From Arcobacter sp. (GTDB lineage: Bacteria > Campylobacterota > Campylobacteria > Campylobacterales > Arcobacteraceae): a stretch of 64,000 nucleotides of DNA. Positions 20,257-31,635 of this stretch are shown piece by piece. The translations under genes and the position numbers were made by a program. The notes below the pieces were generated by a model that saw only the letters and a list, made by a program, of their open reading frames with translations, ran no database searches and was not told the origin of the DNA. Location: positions 21,035-85,034 of the forward strand of contig QKDL01000071.1 of NCBI GenBank assembly GCA_003252105.1, in the 5' to 3' direction. The stretch's first letter is position 1; each line of letters starts with the position of its first letter.

Positions 20257-22407
20257 CTATGACTTAATTCCAAGCAATGTTTGAAGCATCTCATCAACTA
20301 CTGTAATAATTTTTGCATTAGCTGTGTATGCTGCTTGAAATTTGATTAAGTTGATCATCTCTTCATCACCATCAACTTTTGTATATTGATCATAATCAAA
20401 CTGTAATGCCTCTTTTACACTCTCTTGAGTTTCTAATAAAAAGTCATTATTCTCTTTTGTTGTAGATATATTTATTTTTAATTCTTGATAAAATTCTGAA
20501 AATGAACTAGCTTCAATATTTGAACCATCTTGGGCAAAGCCATCAAAACCAATATCTTTTTTCCATTGAAGTTGTGCCAAATAGTCTAAATCTTCTTGAT
20601 CTAATTCATTTACCATCTCTTCATTAAATTTTAAAGACTTAACATTTCCACCACTAAATAAATTTAAATCTCTAATATCTTCAATTCCATTATATTCATC
20701 TGTTGCTACATGTCCATAAATATATTGATCAGTTCCAGTTTTTACATATTTATCAGTTACATCACTTAATGCTCTAGCAAAGGCATCTAATTTATCTTTA
20801 AATACTGTAAATCTGTTATATCCTGAATCAGTAGTTAAATTCTCTAATTGAGCCTTTAAACTACCTGATTTAAAAGAAACTTCACTACCATATACAGATA
20901 GAAAAACTTTATTTAAAGGTTCCTGACTTTGAAAATCATCTTTAAAAATATTGCTTCTAGTATAATCTGCATCAGTTGATGTAGTTGAAGAAGTAAATAT
21001 TAAACTACCATTAACCTCTGTACCAGGAACATTTTCTGTAATTTGTAAAAATCCATCTGTATCTACATCAGCAGTTAATGTACCACTTAAAGCACTATTA
21101 TTTATAGCTCCTGATAAAGCTGTAGTATAATTTGTTTCATCTATTACATATGCAGCTACAACACTACCATCAGCAGCATATGTAGAGGTATCTCCAATAC
21201 TAACAGAAACTGATGTCCCTTCTGCTTCATAAGTAAAAGTATCTCCTGAATCTATCTTTGGTTCAGTAAAAGAGATTCTTCCTTCAAATTTACCTGCTTC
21301 ACCTGCCACATCAGATTCAACTACTAAAAATTTATCTTTATAATTATTTGTTAGTTTATTTCCATCTTCATCAACAGTATAATTTCCATTATAAGCTGTA
21401 ACTAAACCTGCTGTATCAGTATTTGAATTTATTTTATGAACTAATGCTCTAATATAATTTGAATCATCAATTGTTACATTTTCTGTGGTTCCATCACCAT
21501 CAAGGTCAAAATTGATTGTTTCACCAATAGTTACTGAAACTTCATGTTCATTATTTAATTTATAAGTAAGTTTGTCACCTACATTAAAATCTCTAGTTGT
21601 TGTTGCATCAATATATTTTATACCATCAACAGTATTTCCATTTACATTAGTTGTAACAAATTTATCTGCTTGTGCAGTTGGTTCATCAACCACACTTATT
21701 TGTCTAACATTTGTATTAAATCTAATAGCAACTGTTCCACCAATACTAAGCTGATATTGATTATCTGTTCTATCTACTGTTACATCAATATATTTTGATA
21801 ATTCTGATTCTAATTGGTCTCTTTTATCCAATAAATCATTAGTAGCTCCATTAAAATCTTCAATTTTAACGTTAATATCACCAATCTCTTTTAATATGTT
21901 ATTAATCTTCTCAACACTTTCGTTTATCTCTTCTCTTACTAATGTTTCCTCTTTTTCAATATCCGAATAAAGATTTTGTAAAGAATCAACAATAATATTA
22001 CCTTGTGTTTTTAATGTAGTTTTATATATTTCAGAGGTTGGATTTGCTCTTAAGTTTTCTATTGCTTGAAAATATCTATCCAAATCAAAAGAGAATCCAG
22101 CAGTATCTGTTTCTCTAAACATAGTTTCCACATTTCCAACCATTTGAGAAACTTTATCATAATAATTAAACTTACTTGTTTCCTCCATCAAAGTATCATA
22201 CATATATTGAGAAGTAACTCTATAAGCCTCATTTGCAGTAACTCCACGACCAGTAAATCGTGAATCTATAATATCTAGCTCACTAATTTGAACTACTCTT
22301 TTTTTATACCCAGGAGTGTTTTCATTAGCTATATTATTAGAAACATTCTCAACTGCTGTTTTAGAGGCACTTAAACCGGTTTGTGCTACGTGTAAAGAAT
22401 TTAGCAT
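20257..22407 (-). CDS. flgK: flagellar hook-associated protein 1
   Basis: MLNSLHVAQTGLSASKTAVENVSNNIANENTPGYKKR N-term and NLIKFQAAYTANAKIITVVDEMLQTLLGIKS C-term. Confidence 0.95.
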   Translation of the reverse strand: MLNSLHVAQTGLSASKTAVENVSNNIANENTPGYKKRVVQISELDIIDSRFTGRGVTANEAYRVTSQYMYDTLMEETSKFNYYDKVSQMVGNVETMFRETDTAGFSFDLDRYFQAIENLRANPTSEIYKTTLKTQGNIIVDSLQNLYSDIEKEETLVREEINESVEKINNILKEIGDINVKIEDFNGATNDLLDKRDQLESELSKYIDVTVDRTDNQYQLSIGGTVAIRFNTNVRQISVVDEPTAQADKFVTTNVNGNTVDGIKYIDATTTRDFNVGDKLTYKLNNEHEVSVTIGETINFDLDGDGTTENVTIDDSNYIRALVHKINSNTDTAGLVTAYNGNYTVDEDGNKLTNNYKDKFLVVESDVAGEAGKFEGRISFTEPKIDSGDTFTYEAEGTSVSVSIGDTSTYAADGSVVAAYVIDETNYTTALSGAINNSALSGTLTADVDTDGFLQITENVPGTEVNGSLIFTSSTTSTDADYTRSNIFKDDFQSQEPLNKVFLSVYGSEVSFKSGSLKAQLENLTTDSGYNRFTVFKDKLDAFARALSDVTDKYVKTGTDQYIYGHVATDEYNGIEDIRDLNLFSGGNVKSLKFNEEMVNELDQEDLDYLAQLQWKKDIGFDGFAQDGSNIEASSFSEFYQELKINISTTKENNDFLLETQESVKEALQFDYDQYTKVDGDEEMINLIKFQAAYTANAKIITVVDEMLQTLLGIKS

Positions 22408-22463
22408 AACTACTCCTTTGATATATTTTAACTAATTATTACATTACAATTCTTAAAGTTAGT

Positions 22464-23168
22464 TTAAAAAGGCCAAAACATCTGTATAATTCTTAACCCC
22501 CATGGGACATGAAGAACATCTTGTTCTTCTCCGTTTTTTTCATATAAAATCTGTAAATTTGCTATTTGTGATGATGGAACTGCATTATCAGAAGTAATAT
22601 CGTATGGTCTGATCACCCCTGTAAGAGTTAATGCCTGTTTTTGCCCATCTATCATAATCTCTTTTGTTCCTCTTATAAAATAGTTACCATTTTGATATAT
22701 CTCTTCTATTATTGCAGATACATTTGTTGAAAAATTTTCACTAAGAGTTGTTTTAGCTTCACCATTATTTGCTGTTGTGGTTGTAGTACCAAAATCAACT
22801 CCTAATAATGGATTTACATTTTTTGCTACATCAGCAGTCACTCCACCTAAAGTATTCCCTGCTGTTGCACTAAGTAATCCACCACCTAAACTATTTGTTC
22901 TATCACTTGAAACTTCTCTTTTATTATTTGTATTAGATGATAAAGACTCATCAATTTGAACCTGAATAATATCACCAATTTGTAAATCTTTTTTATCAGC
23001 AAATAAAGAAGGCCCCTTTACAGAATATAAAGAACCTTTATTTCTTTTTACTACTGGTGCAGGTTTTGGAACTTGAAGTTGAGGCTTTTTAAATTCAAGC
23101 TTTTCATTATCTCTAGCACAACCTACAAAAAGAAGAGGTATTAAAATAAGAAAATATTTACTACTCAT
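22464..23168 (-). CDS. flgH: flagellar basal body L-ring protein
   Basis: Lipobox LLFVGCARD; GSLYSVKGPSLFADKKDLQIGDIIQVQIDESLSS; NGNYFIRGTKEIMIDGQKQALTLTGVIRPYDI. Confidence 0.95.
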   Translation of the reverse strand: MSSKYFLILIPLLFVGCARDNEKLEFKKPQLQVPKPAPVVKRNKGSLYSVKGPSLFADKKDLQIGDIIQVQIDESLSSNTNNKREVSSDRTNSLGGGLLSATAGNTLGGVTADVAKNVNPLLGVDFGTTTTTANNGEAKTTLSENFSTNVSAIIEEIYQNGNYFIRGTKEIMIDGQKQALTLTGVIRPYDITSDNAVPSSQIANLQILYEKNGEEQDVLHVPWGLRIIQMFWPF

Positions 23169-23574
23169 TTAATTTACTCTCAATAACTTTTTGTAAATCA
23201 ATTGCAATTTTAATATCTTTTATATCTTTTTTAATTAATGCCATTGTTCCATATCTCACTTTTAAAGCATCCAAGTTTGTATCCATATCTGCTATTATTA
23301 GAACTTTATTTGAAACTAATTTAATTTTTTGAACATTTCTTTGTCCAATTAAATCAACTGCTGTTTCAATCTCTCTATATACTAATCTTTCTAATTTACT
23401 TTTTTTGTCTTGTTCTTCAACTTTTACAGCTTCAACACTAGCTTCAGAATCTTTTTCATTAAATTCATTACTCATATAATTATAATAAATAACAAACATC
23501 CCAATAACAACTAGTATTGATAATATTTTAATAAAAAATCTCTTTTTATTATTGTTTTTAACTGCAACTATCAT
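23161..23574 (-). CDS. uncharacterised single-TM protein in flagellar cluster
   Basis: 137 aa, one N-terminal TM, overlaps flgH start and abuts fliL. Confidence 0.55.
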   Translation of the reverse strand: MIVAVKNNNKKRFFIKILSILVVIGMFVIYYNYMSNEFNEKDSEASVEAVKVEEQDKKSKLERLVYREIETAVDLIGQRNVQKIKLVSNKVLIIADMDTNLDALKVRYGTMALIKKDIKDIKIAIDLQKVIESKLNE

Positions 23575-23575
23575 T

Positions 23576-24112
23576 TTATTTTATTACAAATGTTGTAAAT
23601 AGAATTTGCTTTACATTATTTTGTTTAATATCTGAATTTGTAGATGTAACTTCATTTATAATATTATTTATATCTTGAAGTAACTCCTCTTTTAATAAAG
23701 CTTTCCCACCAACTGTTAATAACTCTTCTGAACTTCTTGAACTAATTTGAGCAATAACAACATCAACAATCTCTGGTTTATACTCTTCTACTATTGATTC
23801 AATAGTTGGCTCAGTACTTTTCAATGAAAAAGAAAGTTTCATTAATTTTTCTCTTCCTTTTGCATTTGTAATATTTAATACTAAATCATTAACTGCTGCT
23901 TTATAAAATTCACTTCCCTCTTTTGTATCTTCACTTTTTACCTGTTCTTGTGAAGCTTTAGGATCAACATTTAACACTTTATCATATACAATATACCCTA
24001 GAAATCCTAAACCTGCTAATAGTATTACAATAAGTACAACTAGGACTACCATTAGCCCCTTTCCACTTTTAGATTGTTTTACTTCTTCATTTCCATCTTC
24101 TGCCATAATCAC
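23576..24112 (-). CDS. fliL: flagellar basal body-associated protein FliL
   Basis: Single TM GKGLMVVLVVLIVILLAGLGFLGYIVYD; KLMKLSFSLKSTEPTIESIVEEYKPEIVDVVIAQISSRSSEELLTVGGKALLKEELLQDIN. Confidence 0.9.
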   Translation of the reverse strand: MIMAEDGNEEVKQSKSGKGLMVVLVVLIVILLAGLGFLGYIVYDKVLNVDPKASQEQVKSEDTKEGSEFYKAAVNDLVLNITNAKGREKLMKLSFSLKSTEPTIESIVEEYKPEIVDVVIAQISSRSSEELLTVGGKALLKEELLQDINNIINEVTSTNSDIKQNNVKQILFTTFVIK

Positions 24113-24603
24113 CCTTTATTTAGTTTTTCCACATTGTAATTTTGTAACATATTGGTTAAAGCCGCTGCATTTTTTGGACTTAAAAATTTCATCAAAGAGG
24201 TAACATTACTCTCTTTTAATCTAATGATTATATCAAAAACATCTTCAATTTTACCCTCATTAATCATTGCATTAAATATAGATGCAGCAATTTTGGGTTT
24301 CATTTTATTATATATTTTTGAAGTTTTGCTTTCAACTTCACCTTTAATATCACTTAGAATTTGTTTGTTCCTGTTATGCAAATCCTCTATTGCTTTTTTC
24401 TCTTTTTCTATTTTTGTAAGAATTGATTCAAGCTCTTTTTTTCTTGTTTGATACTCTTTTTCTTTTTTATTATAAAAGTCATTCAACTCTTTTTTTAACT
24501 CTTTTATCTCAATCTTTTGTTTTATTAATGCAGCACTACTTTGTCCCTCTTGGGCATAAGAAAATCCAAAAAATAAAATTATTGTTATAAATAGTCTATA
24601 CAA
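24109..24603 (-). CDS. MotE-like / MgtE-N-domain flagellar protein
   Basis: Signal peptide, coiled coil, then NKMKPKIAASIFNAMINEGKIEDVFDIIIRLKESNVTSLMKFLSPKNAAALTNML. Confidence 0.75.
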   Translation of the reverse strand: MYRLFITIILFFGFSYAQEGQSSAALIKQKIEIKELKKELNDFYNKKEKEYQTRKKELESILTKIEKEKKAIEDLHNRNKQILSDIKGEVESKTSKIYNKMKPKIAASIFNAMINEGKIEDVFDIIIRLKESNVTSLMKFLSPKNAAALTNMLQNYNVEKLNKG

Positions 24604-24615
24604 AAATATCCCCTT

Positions 24616-25032
24616 TTATCTATTAATATATTTACTTTGAATATATTCATCTGAAGCTTCTTGCTCAATTAAAAGCTTTCTTTGCATCTCTTCTTGTTTT
24701 TGTTCTTCTAAAATATATTTATATTGTTCACTCTCTTTTTGTAAATCAATAATCTCTTTTATAATTGTATCAAGCTTTTTAACATAAGTATTTTTTTGTA
24801 AATTCAATTTTTTTATATGCATTCTCATAGTATTTTTGTGTATTGCTAAAATTGAAAAATCTGAAATAGCTCCATATTTTTCTACTGATGTTGTATTGAT
24901 TTTTTGTTGAGTAAACATAATTTCTGTATCAATTTGATTTATTGATGATACTATTTGAGCTTTTTCCATCAATTTTTGGTCAGTTTGTAATTTTTTTAGT
25001 TGGTAAAGTTTCTCTATCATATTACTTCCCAA
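24616..25032 (-). CDS. FliJ-like coiled-coil protein
   Basis: Coiled-coil 138 aa ORF in flagellar cluster next to fliQ. Confidence 0.6.
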   Translation of the reverse strand: MGSNMIEKLYQLKKLQTDQKLMEKAQIVSSINQIDTEIMFTQQKINTTSVEKYGAISDFSILAIHKNTMRMHIKKLNLQKNTYVKKLDTIIKEIIDLQKESEQYKYILEEQKQEEMQRKLLIEQEASDEYIQSKYINR

Positions 25033-25282
25033 AAACTAGTATCAAATCCCACAAATCTTTTGTGTAGGCTTCTATATGGTCTCCAATCCAAGGTAATGAT
25101 ATCAATACAAAAATTGATACAAATATAACTTTTGGAACAAAAGACAACGAAGCATCACTTACTTGAGTTACAGCTTGGAAAACAGATATTAATAAACCAA
25201 TAACCATACTTACTAATAAAGAAGGTAATCCTAATATCAAAATAATCTTTACTGTATTTTCAGCAATACCTATTAAGTCCAT
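25022..25282 (-). CDS. fliQ: flagellar biosynthesis protein FliQ
   Basis: 86 aa, two TMs; LGLPSLLVSMVIGLLISVFQAVTQVSDASLSFVPKVI. Confidence 0.95.
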   Translation of the reverse strand: MDLIGIAENTVKIILILGLPSLLVSMVIGLLISVFQAVTQVSDASLSFVPKVIFVSIFVLISLPWIGDHIEAYTKDLWDLILVFGK

Positions 25283-25283
25283 C

Positions 25284-26279
25284 TTAATCTTTTACTTTTA
25301 TTGTTATTTCCAATGTTTTATTGTTTAATAATTTAGATATCAAATTTGCTATTTCATTAATATTTGCATTATTTACTTCCAGATTTTCATTAGGAGCTTT
25401 TATTTCATCTTGCACATTTACTTTTGGTACTTCAAAATTACTCTCAATTTTATTTGTATCCAATTCATCAAGAGCTTCGAGAATATCATTTTCACTTAAA
25501 GCATCAAACTCTGCAAATTCATCATCAGCCATATTTTCTCCTTGAATATTTCCATCTATTTCTTTTTCTTCATTTATATTATCTATATTATCAAAATCTT
25601 CATCAAAATCCAAATCTTTTAATTCAGATAAAGAGATATTATCAAGTGAATCTTCAACTTCTTCTTTTTTGTTTATTATTGAATCTAATCTAGTCTCATC
25701 ATAATCTTCTTGAAGATCTTTATTATCATTTGAACTTTCAATCTCTTCTTCAAACTTATTATTTATATCAATCTCTTCTATTTCATGAAGTTCATCAGGT
25801 TCTTGAATATCTTCATGACTTAATAAAGCACTTAATTCTTCATCTAATTGATAAGTATTCTCTCCATCTTCATTGCTATAAGCATCTTCAACGATTTCTA
25901 CTATTGAGCTTTGAATATCAGAAGCCTCTTTTTCACTCATTGAACTTTCTATTTTTCTAATTAAATGTTTTGAAAGTTCTTCAATTGAATCTACAGAGAT
26001 ATCTCCAATACCATGGTCAAGTAAATATTCTTGTTCAATTCCATCTTTGGGTTTTAAAAATTTGATTTTTTTATTTAAAGAGTTCTTTTTTATAATCTTT
26101 GTATCATCAATTAGATATATATTGTTTGGATTATCTTCTATAGCATTTTTAAGTTCTTCTAAAGTATTTAAATCAATTATTTCACTATGGTCATCTAATC
26201 TTAGTCTTATATTAGAATGTACCAATAAGTCATTAATCTCTTTTTTAAAACTCTCGCTTCCATAAATATATATAATCAA
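25284..26279 (-). CDS. highly acidic protein of unknown function in flagellar cluster
   Basis: 331 aa, Glu/Asp-rich, 2 nt from fliQ; C-term NEIANLISKLLNNKTLEITIKVKD. Confidence 0.6.
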   Translation of the reverse strand: MIIYIYGSESFKKEINDLLVHSNIRLRLDDHSEIIDLNTLEELKNAIEDNPNNIYLIDDTKIIKKNSLNKKIKFLKPKDGIEQEYLLDHGIGDISVDSIEELSKHLIRKIESSMSEKEASDIQSSIVEIVEDAYSNEDGENTYQLDEELSALLSHEDIQEPDELHEIEEIDINNKFEEEIESSNDNKDLQEDYDETRLDSIINKKEEVEDSLDNISLSELKDLDFDEDFDNIDNINEEKEIDGNIQGENMADDEFAEFDALSENDILEALDELDTNKIESNFEVPKVNVQDEIKAPNENLEVNNANINEIANLISKLLNNKTLEITIKVKD

Positions 26280-26369
26280 AGATTGGCCCTAAAATTATTT
26301 TTTTTTGATTATACCTTTATTTTATATAATTTTTGATAAAATATATTCATTTTAGCGTAAGGTGTAAGA

Positions 26370-27407
26370 TTGAGATTTTTATTCATACTTTTTGTAATAT
26401 TCCATTCTATGTATGCCGTAACAATAAAAGATATCTCTAATATAGTAGGAATTAGAGAGAATCAACTTATAGGTTATGGTTTAGTTGTAGGATTAGCAGG
26501 AACTGGAGATAAATCACAATTTACTATGCAAAGTTTGCAAAACCTTTTACGAAATTCATATATAAAAATTCCTGCTTCATCAATTAAATCAAAAAATATA
26601 GCTGCCGTTATGGTAACAGCAGAACTACCACCTTTTGCAAGACAAGGGGATAAAATAAAAGTAAAAATCTCTGCTATTGGTGATGCAAAATCAATTGATC
26701 ATGGGGAATTATTACTAACCCAATTAAAAGCTGTAGATGGTCAAGTATACGCACTAGCCCAAGGAACTATTATTGCCGATACAAAAAATACAACTACTGG
26801 CTTTATATATGATGGTGCAACAATTGAAAATGAAGTTGATTACTCCCTAAAAAATGAGGATTCAATTAGACTAAGTTTAATTAAAAATGATGCTAAACAA
26901 GCTTACCAAGTAGAAAAAAAGATTAATGAATTTTTTGGTAAACCTTTGGCAATGGCAACTGATACCAGAACTGTTGAAGTAAAAAAACCAAGAGATATCT
27001 CAATTGTCAAGTTTATCTCTGATGTACAATCTATTCAATTAAACTCAGAATTTAAAAGAAAAATTATTATAGATATAAATAGAGAGAGTATAATAGCAGG
27101 AGAGGATATACCAATAGGTCCTGTTACAATTGCAAGGGATACTTTCACTATAAAAATTAGAAAACCTGATGTAGAATTTGATAGTTTAGAGGGTGCAAAA
27201 GATTTAGGTGATGGTTTAAAATTAAAAAATCCACCTGTTGCTGTAAATATAGACAATACACTTATGAGTACCTCAAAACAACCAACTGTTTCAGATTTAG
27301 TAAGAGCAATGAGAGTTATGAAACTACCTATGAAAGAGATTATAGATACACTTAAGATGATAAAAGAATTAGGTGCTATTGATGTTGAATTGGAATTAAG
27401 AGGATAA
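26370..27407 (+). CDS. flgI: flagellar P-ring protein
   Basis: TIKDISNIVGIRENQLIGYGLVVGLAGTGDKSQFT, SIGDAKS, LRAMRVMKLPMKEIIDTLKMIKELGAIDVELEL; TTG start. Confidence 0.95.
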   Translation: MRFLFILFVIFHSMYAVTIKDISNIVGIRENQLIGYGLVVGLAGTGDKSQFTMQSLQNLLRNSYIKIPASSIKSKNIAAVMVTAELPPFARQGDKIKVKISAIGDAKSIDHGELLLTQLKAVDGQVYALAQGTIIADTKNTTTGFIYDGATIENEVDYSLKNEDSIRLSLIKNDAKQAYQVEKKINEFFGKPLAMATDTRTVEVKKPRDISIVKFISDVQSIQLNSEFKRKIIIDINRESIIAGEDIPIGPVTIARDTFTIKIRKPDVEFDSLEGAKDLGDGLKLKNPPVAVNIDNTLMSTSKQPTVSDLVRAMRVMKLPMKEIIDTLKMIKELGAIDVELELRG

Positions 27408-27408
27408 A

Positions 27409-28506
27409 ATGGCTGAATTTTTAAGTCAAGATGAAATTGATGCTCTACTAGATATAGCCGAAGCTGGAGAAGAGATAGATGTTAGTGCTGAAGAGCAGGT
27501 AATATCAAAAGAAAAAAACTATTCAATTTATGATTTCAAAAAACCTAATAGAATCTCAAATGAACAGTTTAAAGCATTTTCAACACTTCATGATAAGATG
27601 TTAAGGGACTTGATTACAGACCTTTCAGCAATGCTTAGAAAAATAGTTGATATAAAACTATATTCAATTGAACAAATGACATATGGGGAATTTATCCTTT
27701 CAATTCCTCAATTAACATCACTAAATACCCTCTCAATTAAACCTTTAGATGGAAGAATAGTTATTGAGTGTAACCCTGGTATCTCACATAAAATCATTGC
27801 TGAACTTTTAGGAAGTGGAGCCGTTGCTGCAAGTGATAATCTTGATAGAGAGTTAACAGAAATTGAGGTTAATATTTTTGAACATTTCTATAAAATGTTT
27901 ATAAAACACCTTTATAGGGCTTGGGATGAAGTTACAACATTAAACTTTAAAATTGAATCAAGAGATACAAATGCAAATGCTATTCAAATTATCTCAGACC
28001 ACGAAATTGTTTTATTAGTTGTACTTGAAATTACTATTGATGAAGAATCAGGGTTTTTATCTATTTGTTATCCAATTGCTTATATTGAACAACTATTAAA
28101 TAAAATTGTGGAAAAGATTTTTAGTGAAGGTAAAAATAAAAAAGCTAGTAGAAAAAAAGATATTACAACTTTGATTTCTGGGGCGAAGATGCAAATTGAA
28201 GCAATTATGGCAGAAACGGAACTAACTGTTTCAGACTTACTAGAGCTAAAAGAAAATGACATAATTGTATTTAATAAAAATGCAACCTCATCTTCATCAA
28301 AAATCTATATAAATAATACTGAAAAATTTTTAACAGTATCTGGTATTTCAAACAATAGAAAAGCAATACAAATCAAATCTAATATAGACCATGAAAAACA
28401 AGAGACCCTAGAAGCATTAAGACAAATGAGAGAAGAAAGAGTTGTGAAAGCAAAAGAGTCTAATGAAAATATCAAAAGACTTCTTGCAGAAAGACATAGA
28501 AAATAG
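27409..28506 (+). CDS. fliM: flagellar motor switch protein FliM
   Basis: LSQDEIDALL CheY-binding motif; YDFKKPNRISNEQFKAFSTLHDKMLRDLITDLSAMLR. Confidence 0.95.
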   Translation: MAEFLSQDEIDALLDIAEAGEEIDVSAEEQVISKEKNYSIYDFKKPNRISNEQFKAFSTLHDKMLRDLITDLSAMLRKIVDIKLYSIEQMTYGEFILSIPQLTSLNTLSIKPLDGRIVIECNPGISHKIIAELLGSGAVAASDNLDRELTEIEVNIFEHFYKMFIKHLYRAWDEVTTLNFKIESRDTNANAIQIISDHEIVLLVVLEITIDEESGFLSICYPIAYIEQLLNKIVEKIFSEGKNKKASRKKDITTLISGAKMQIEAIMAETELTVSDLLELKENDIIVFNKNATSSSSKIYINNTEKFLTVSGISNNRKAIQIKSNIDHEKQETLEALRQMREERVVKAKESNENIKRLLAERHRK

Positions 28507-28508
28507 TT

Positions 28509-29525
28509 CTATTCTTCTATACTCCATGTTAAAGTTTCCCCTGCATACATAGGAACAACTTGTTCATTTTTATATTCATATGATGAAGGTACTATAAACT
28601 CTTTTTGTATTAGTTTTATATCTTTTTTTGGTGGCTTAATCCCATAAATTTTTTGAGCATTTAAACTAATAAATTTATTTAAATTTTCTAAACAATTATT
28701 ATCATTAAAAAGTTGTGTTAATACTTGTAAAGCTATTGGTGCAGTAAATACACCAGCAGCACAACCACAACACTCTTTTTTATGTTTTGGATGGGGAGCT
28801 GAATCACTTCCAAACATAAGTTTTGGATGAGCTTTTAATGCTGCGTTTAATAATGCACTTCTATCTTCTGGTCTTTTTGCAATAGGTTTGCAAAATAGAT
28901 GTGGTTGAAGCATCCCACCAGCAACATCATCTAAAGTTATAAGCAGATGATGTAAAGTTACTGTTGCATAAAGGTTATCATATTTATCTAGTAATTCAAT
29001 AGCATCTTTTGTTGTGATATGTTCCATAATAATTTTCAAATCAGGAAAAGCTGATGCAATAGATTCATAAATAGGCATAAATTCTTTTTCTCTATCCATT
29101 ACAAATCCATTTGTTTCTCCATGAATACATAAAGGAATTCCAAGTTTACTCATAGATTCTAACGTAGGTCTTAAAACTTCTACATCCATAGAAGCAACAC
29201 CCGTTTCAGAATTTGTAGTAATCCCTGCTGGATAAAGTTTTATTGCAATGATTTCATCTTTTATATCTTCTAAAAACTCATAAGAGTAGTTATTTTGAAA
29301 AAATAGTGTTACATATGGTTCAAAATCATCATCTTTACATGCTTCTTTTATTCTTTGTTTGTAAGATAATAAAGCATCTTTTGTTGTAATAGGTGGTACT
29401 AAGTTTGGCATAACTAAAGCACCTGAAAAAGTTTTTGAAGTTAATGGTCCAACAAGATTTAACATATCTCCATCACGAAGATGAAGATGCATATCTAAAG
29501 CTTGTGATATTGTAAAAGAAGACAT
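28509..29525 (-). CDS. pyrC: dihydroorotase
   Basis: [51 protein letters not shown]. Confidence 0.95.
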   Translation of the reverse strand: MSSFTISQALDMHLHLRDGDMLNLVGPLTSKTFSGALVMPNLVPPITTKDALLSYKQRIKEACKDDDFEPYVTLFFQNNYSYEFLEDIKDEIIAIKLYPAGITTNSETGVASMDVEVLRPTLESMSKLGIPLCIHGETNGFVMDREKEFMPIYESIASAFPDLKIIMEHITTKDAIELLDKYDNLYATVTLHHLLITLDDVAGGMLQPHLFCKPIAKRPEDRSALLNAALKAHPKLMFGSDSAPHPKHKKECCGCAAGVFTAPIALQVLTQLFNDNNCLENLNKFISLNAQKIYGIKPPKKDIKLIQKEFIVPSSYEYKNEQVVPMYAGETLTWSIEE

Positions 29526-29526
29526 A

Positions 29527-29886
<360 letters not shown>

Positions 29887-29944
29887 TTATATTTTAACCA
29901 AAATTTTTTAAAATAACTCTTTTTTACTAAACTACTATAATAGT

Positions 29945-31135
29945 TTAAAAAGCTCGCTTAAATTCTGGGTAAGCTTCAAGACCACACTCTTCAACATCAA
30001 GTCCTTGTAACTCTTCATCTCTTTGTGCTCTTAATGGAACAATTTTATTTATAACAAATAATACTATAAAAGAAACTACAAATACAAAAATACCAACTAC
30101 AACTACACCTTTTAATTGTCCTAATAATGTAATATTTACTCCATCACTTGCAAAAATACCAACAGCCAATGTTCCCCAAATACCATTTAATAAGTGTACT
30201 GATAAAGCACCAACTGGATCATCAAGTCTTAGTTTATCAAAGAAGCTAACTCCAAATACAACTAAAACCCCACCTATTGCACCTATTAAAATGGGTGTGT
30301 AAATATTGTATAAATCTGGTCCAGCTGTAATTGCAACAAGTCCACCTAAAGCACCATTTAAAATCATTGTGATATCAAGTTTTTTATACATAAAGTACAT
30401 AAACATACCAACTACAATTGCACCTGCTAATCCTGCTGTGTTAGTATTCATGATTGTTAAGGCTACAGCATCTGCACTCTCTTTTGAAGAGATTGAACCA
30501 ACAGAACCACCATTAAATCCAAACCAACCAATCCATAAAAGAAAAGCACCAAGAGTAACTAAAGGTACATTTGATGCAGGAATTACTTTAACTCCACCCT
30601 CTTTTGTGTATCTTCCAGATCTTGCTCCAATTACTAAAATTGCTGCAAGAAGTGCCCAACCACCTGTACTATGAATTACTGTTGAACCTGCTAAATCGTA
30701 CATATTTAAATCAAAAAATGTTCCCTTTAACATATCTGAACCCCAAGACCAATTTACTATAATTGGATAGATTATACCACCCATAATTATAGTAAATAGT
30801 GCTAAAGGAAGTACCTTTGCTCTTTCACTCACACCACCAGACATAATATTGATTACTTTACCGACAAATGCCATTTGAAAAAGAAAAGCTGCCCATTTTG
30901 ACATTGTATCACTTCCAAAATCACCAAATGCAATTGAGTAACCCACAAGTAAAAATGCTAAAGATGCCACTGCATAAATCATTGTGTTTACCATAAGAAC
31001 TGCTGTTACATTTTTTGTTCTTACAAGTCCTGCTTCAAGCATTGCAAAACCTGGTACCATAAAAATAATTAACGTCATTGCAAAAATTGCAAAAAACGTA
31101 TCAAGTACGTAGTTGATTGAATTTAAATCAGTCAT
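29945..31135 (-). CDS. amtB: ammonium transporter
   Basis: AMLEAGLVRTKN, HSTGGWALL, WIGWFGFNGGS, DDPVGALSVHLLNGIWGTLAVG. Confidence 0.95.
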   Translation of the reverse strand: MTDLNSINYVLDTFFAIFAMTLIIFMVPGFAMLEAGLVRTKNVTAVLMVNTMIYAVASLAFLLVGYSIAFGDFGSDTMSKWAAFLFQMAFVGKVINIMSGGVSERAKVLPLALFTIIMGGIIYPIIVNWSWGSDMLKGTFFDLNMYDLAGSTVIHSTGGWALLAAILVIGARSGRYTKEGGVKVIPASNVPLVTLGAFLLWIGWFGFNGGSVGSISSKESADAVALTIMNTNTAGLAGAIVVGMFMYFMYKKLDITMILNGALGGLVAITAGPDLYNIYTPILIGAIGGVLVVFGVSFFDKLRLDDPVGALSVHLLNGIWGTLAVGIFASDGVNITLLGQLKGVVVVGIFVFVVSFIVLFVINKIVPLRAQRDEELQGLDVEECGLEAYPEFKRAF

Positions 31136-31234
31136 TTTTAGTCCTCACCTTTTGAAATGAGGTCAATTATATATTTTTTTAAGAGTTTTAGATAGTAGTC
31201 ATTTGTATATTAATTATACATTGTATAGTTTCTA

Positions 31235-31265
31235 TATACTAAAGGAAAAAATATCCTTTAGTATA
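31235..31265. other. perfect inverted repeat between glnK2 and amtB1
   Basis: TATACTAAAGGA-aaaaata-TCCTTTAGTATA, 12-bp stem, no clear T-run downstream on the minus strand. Confidence 0.6.
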
Positions 31266-31274
31266 AAATTGTTG

Positions 31275-31628
<354 letters not shown>

Positions 31629-31635
31629 CTATATA

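Noticed and set aside
20257-22407. FlgK unusually long (716 aa) as a novel fusion
   Set aside because: Standard N- and C-terminal FlgK signatures; extra length lies in the variable surface-exposed middle region, which differs widely among species.
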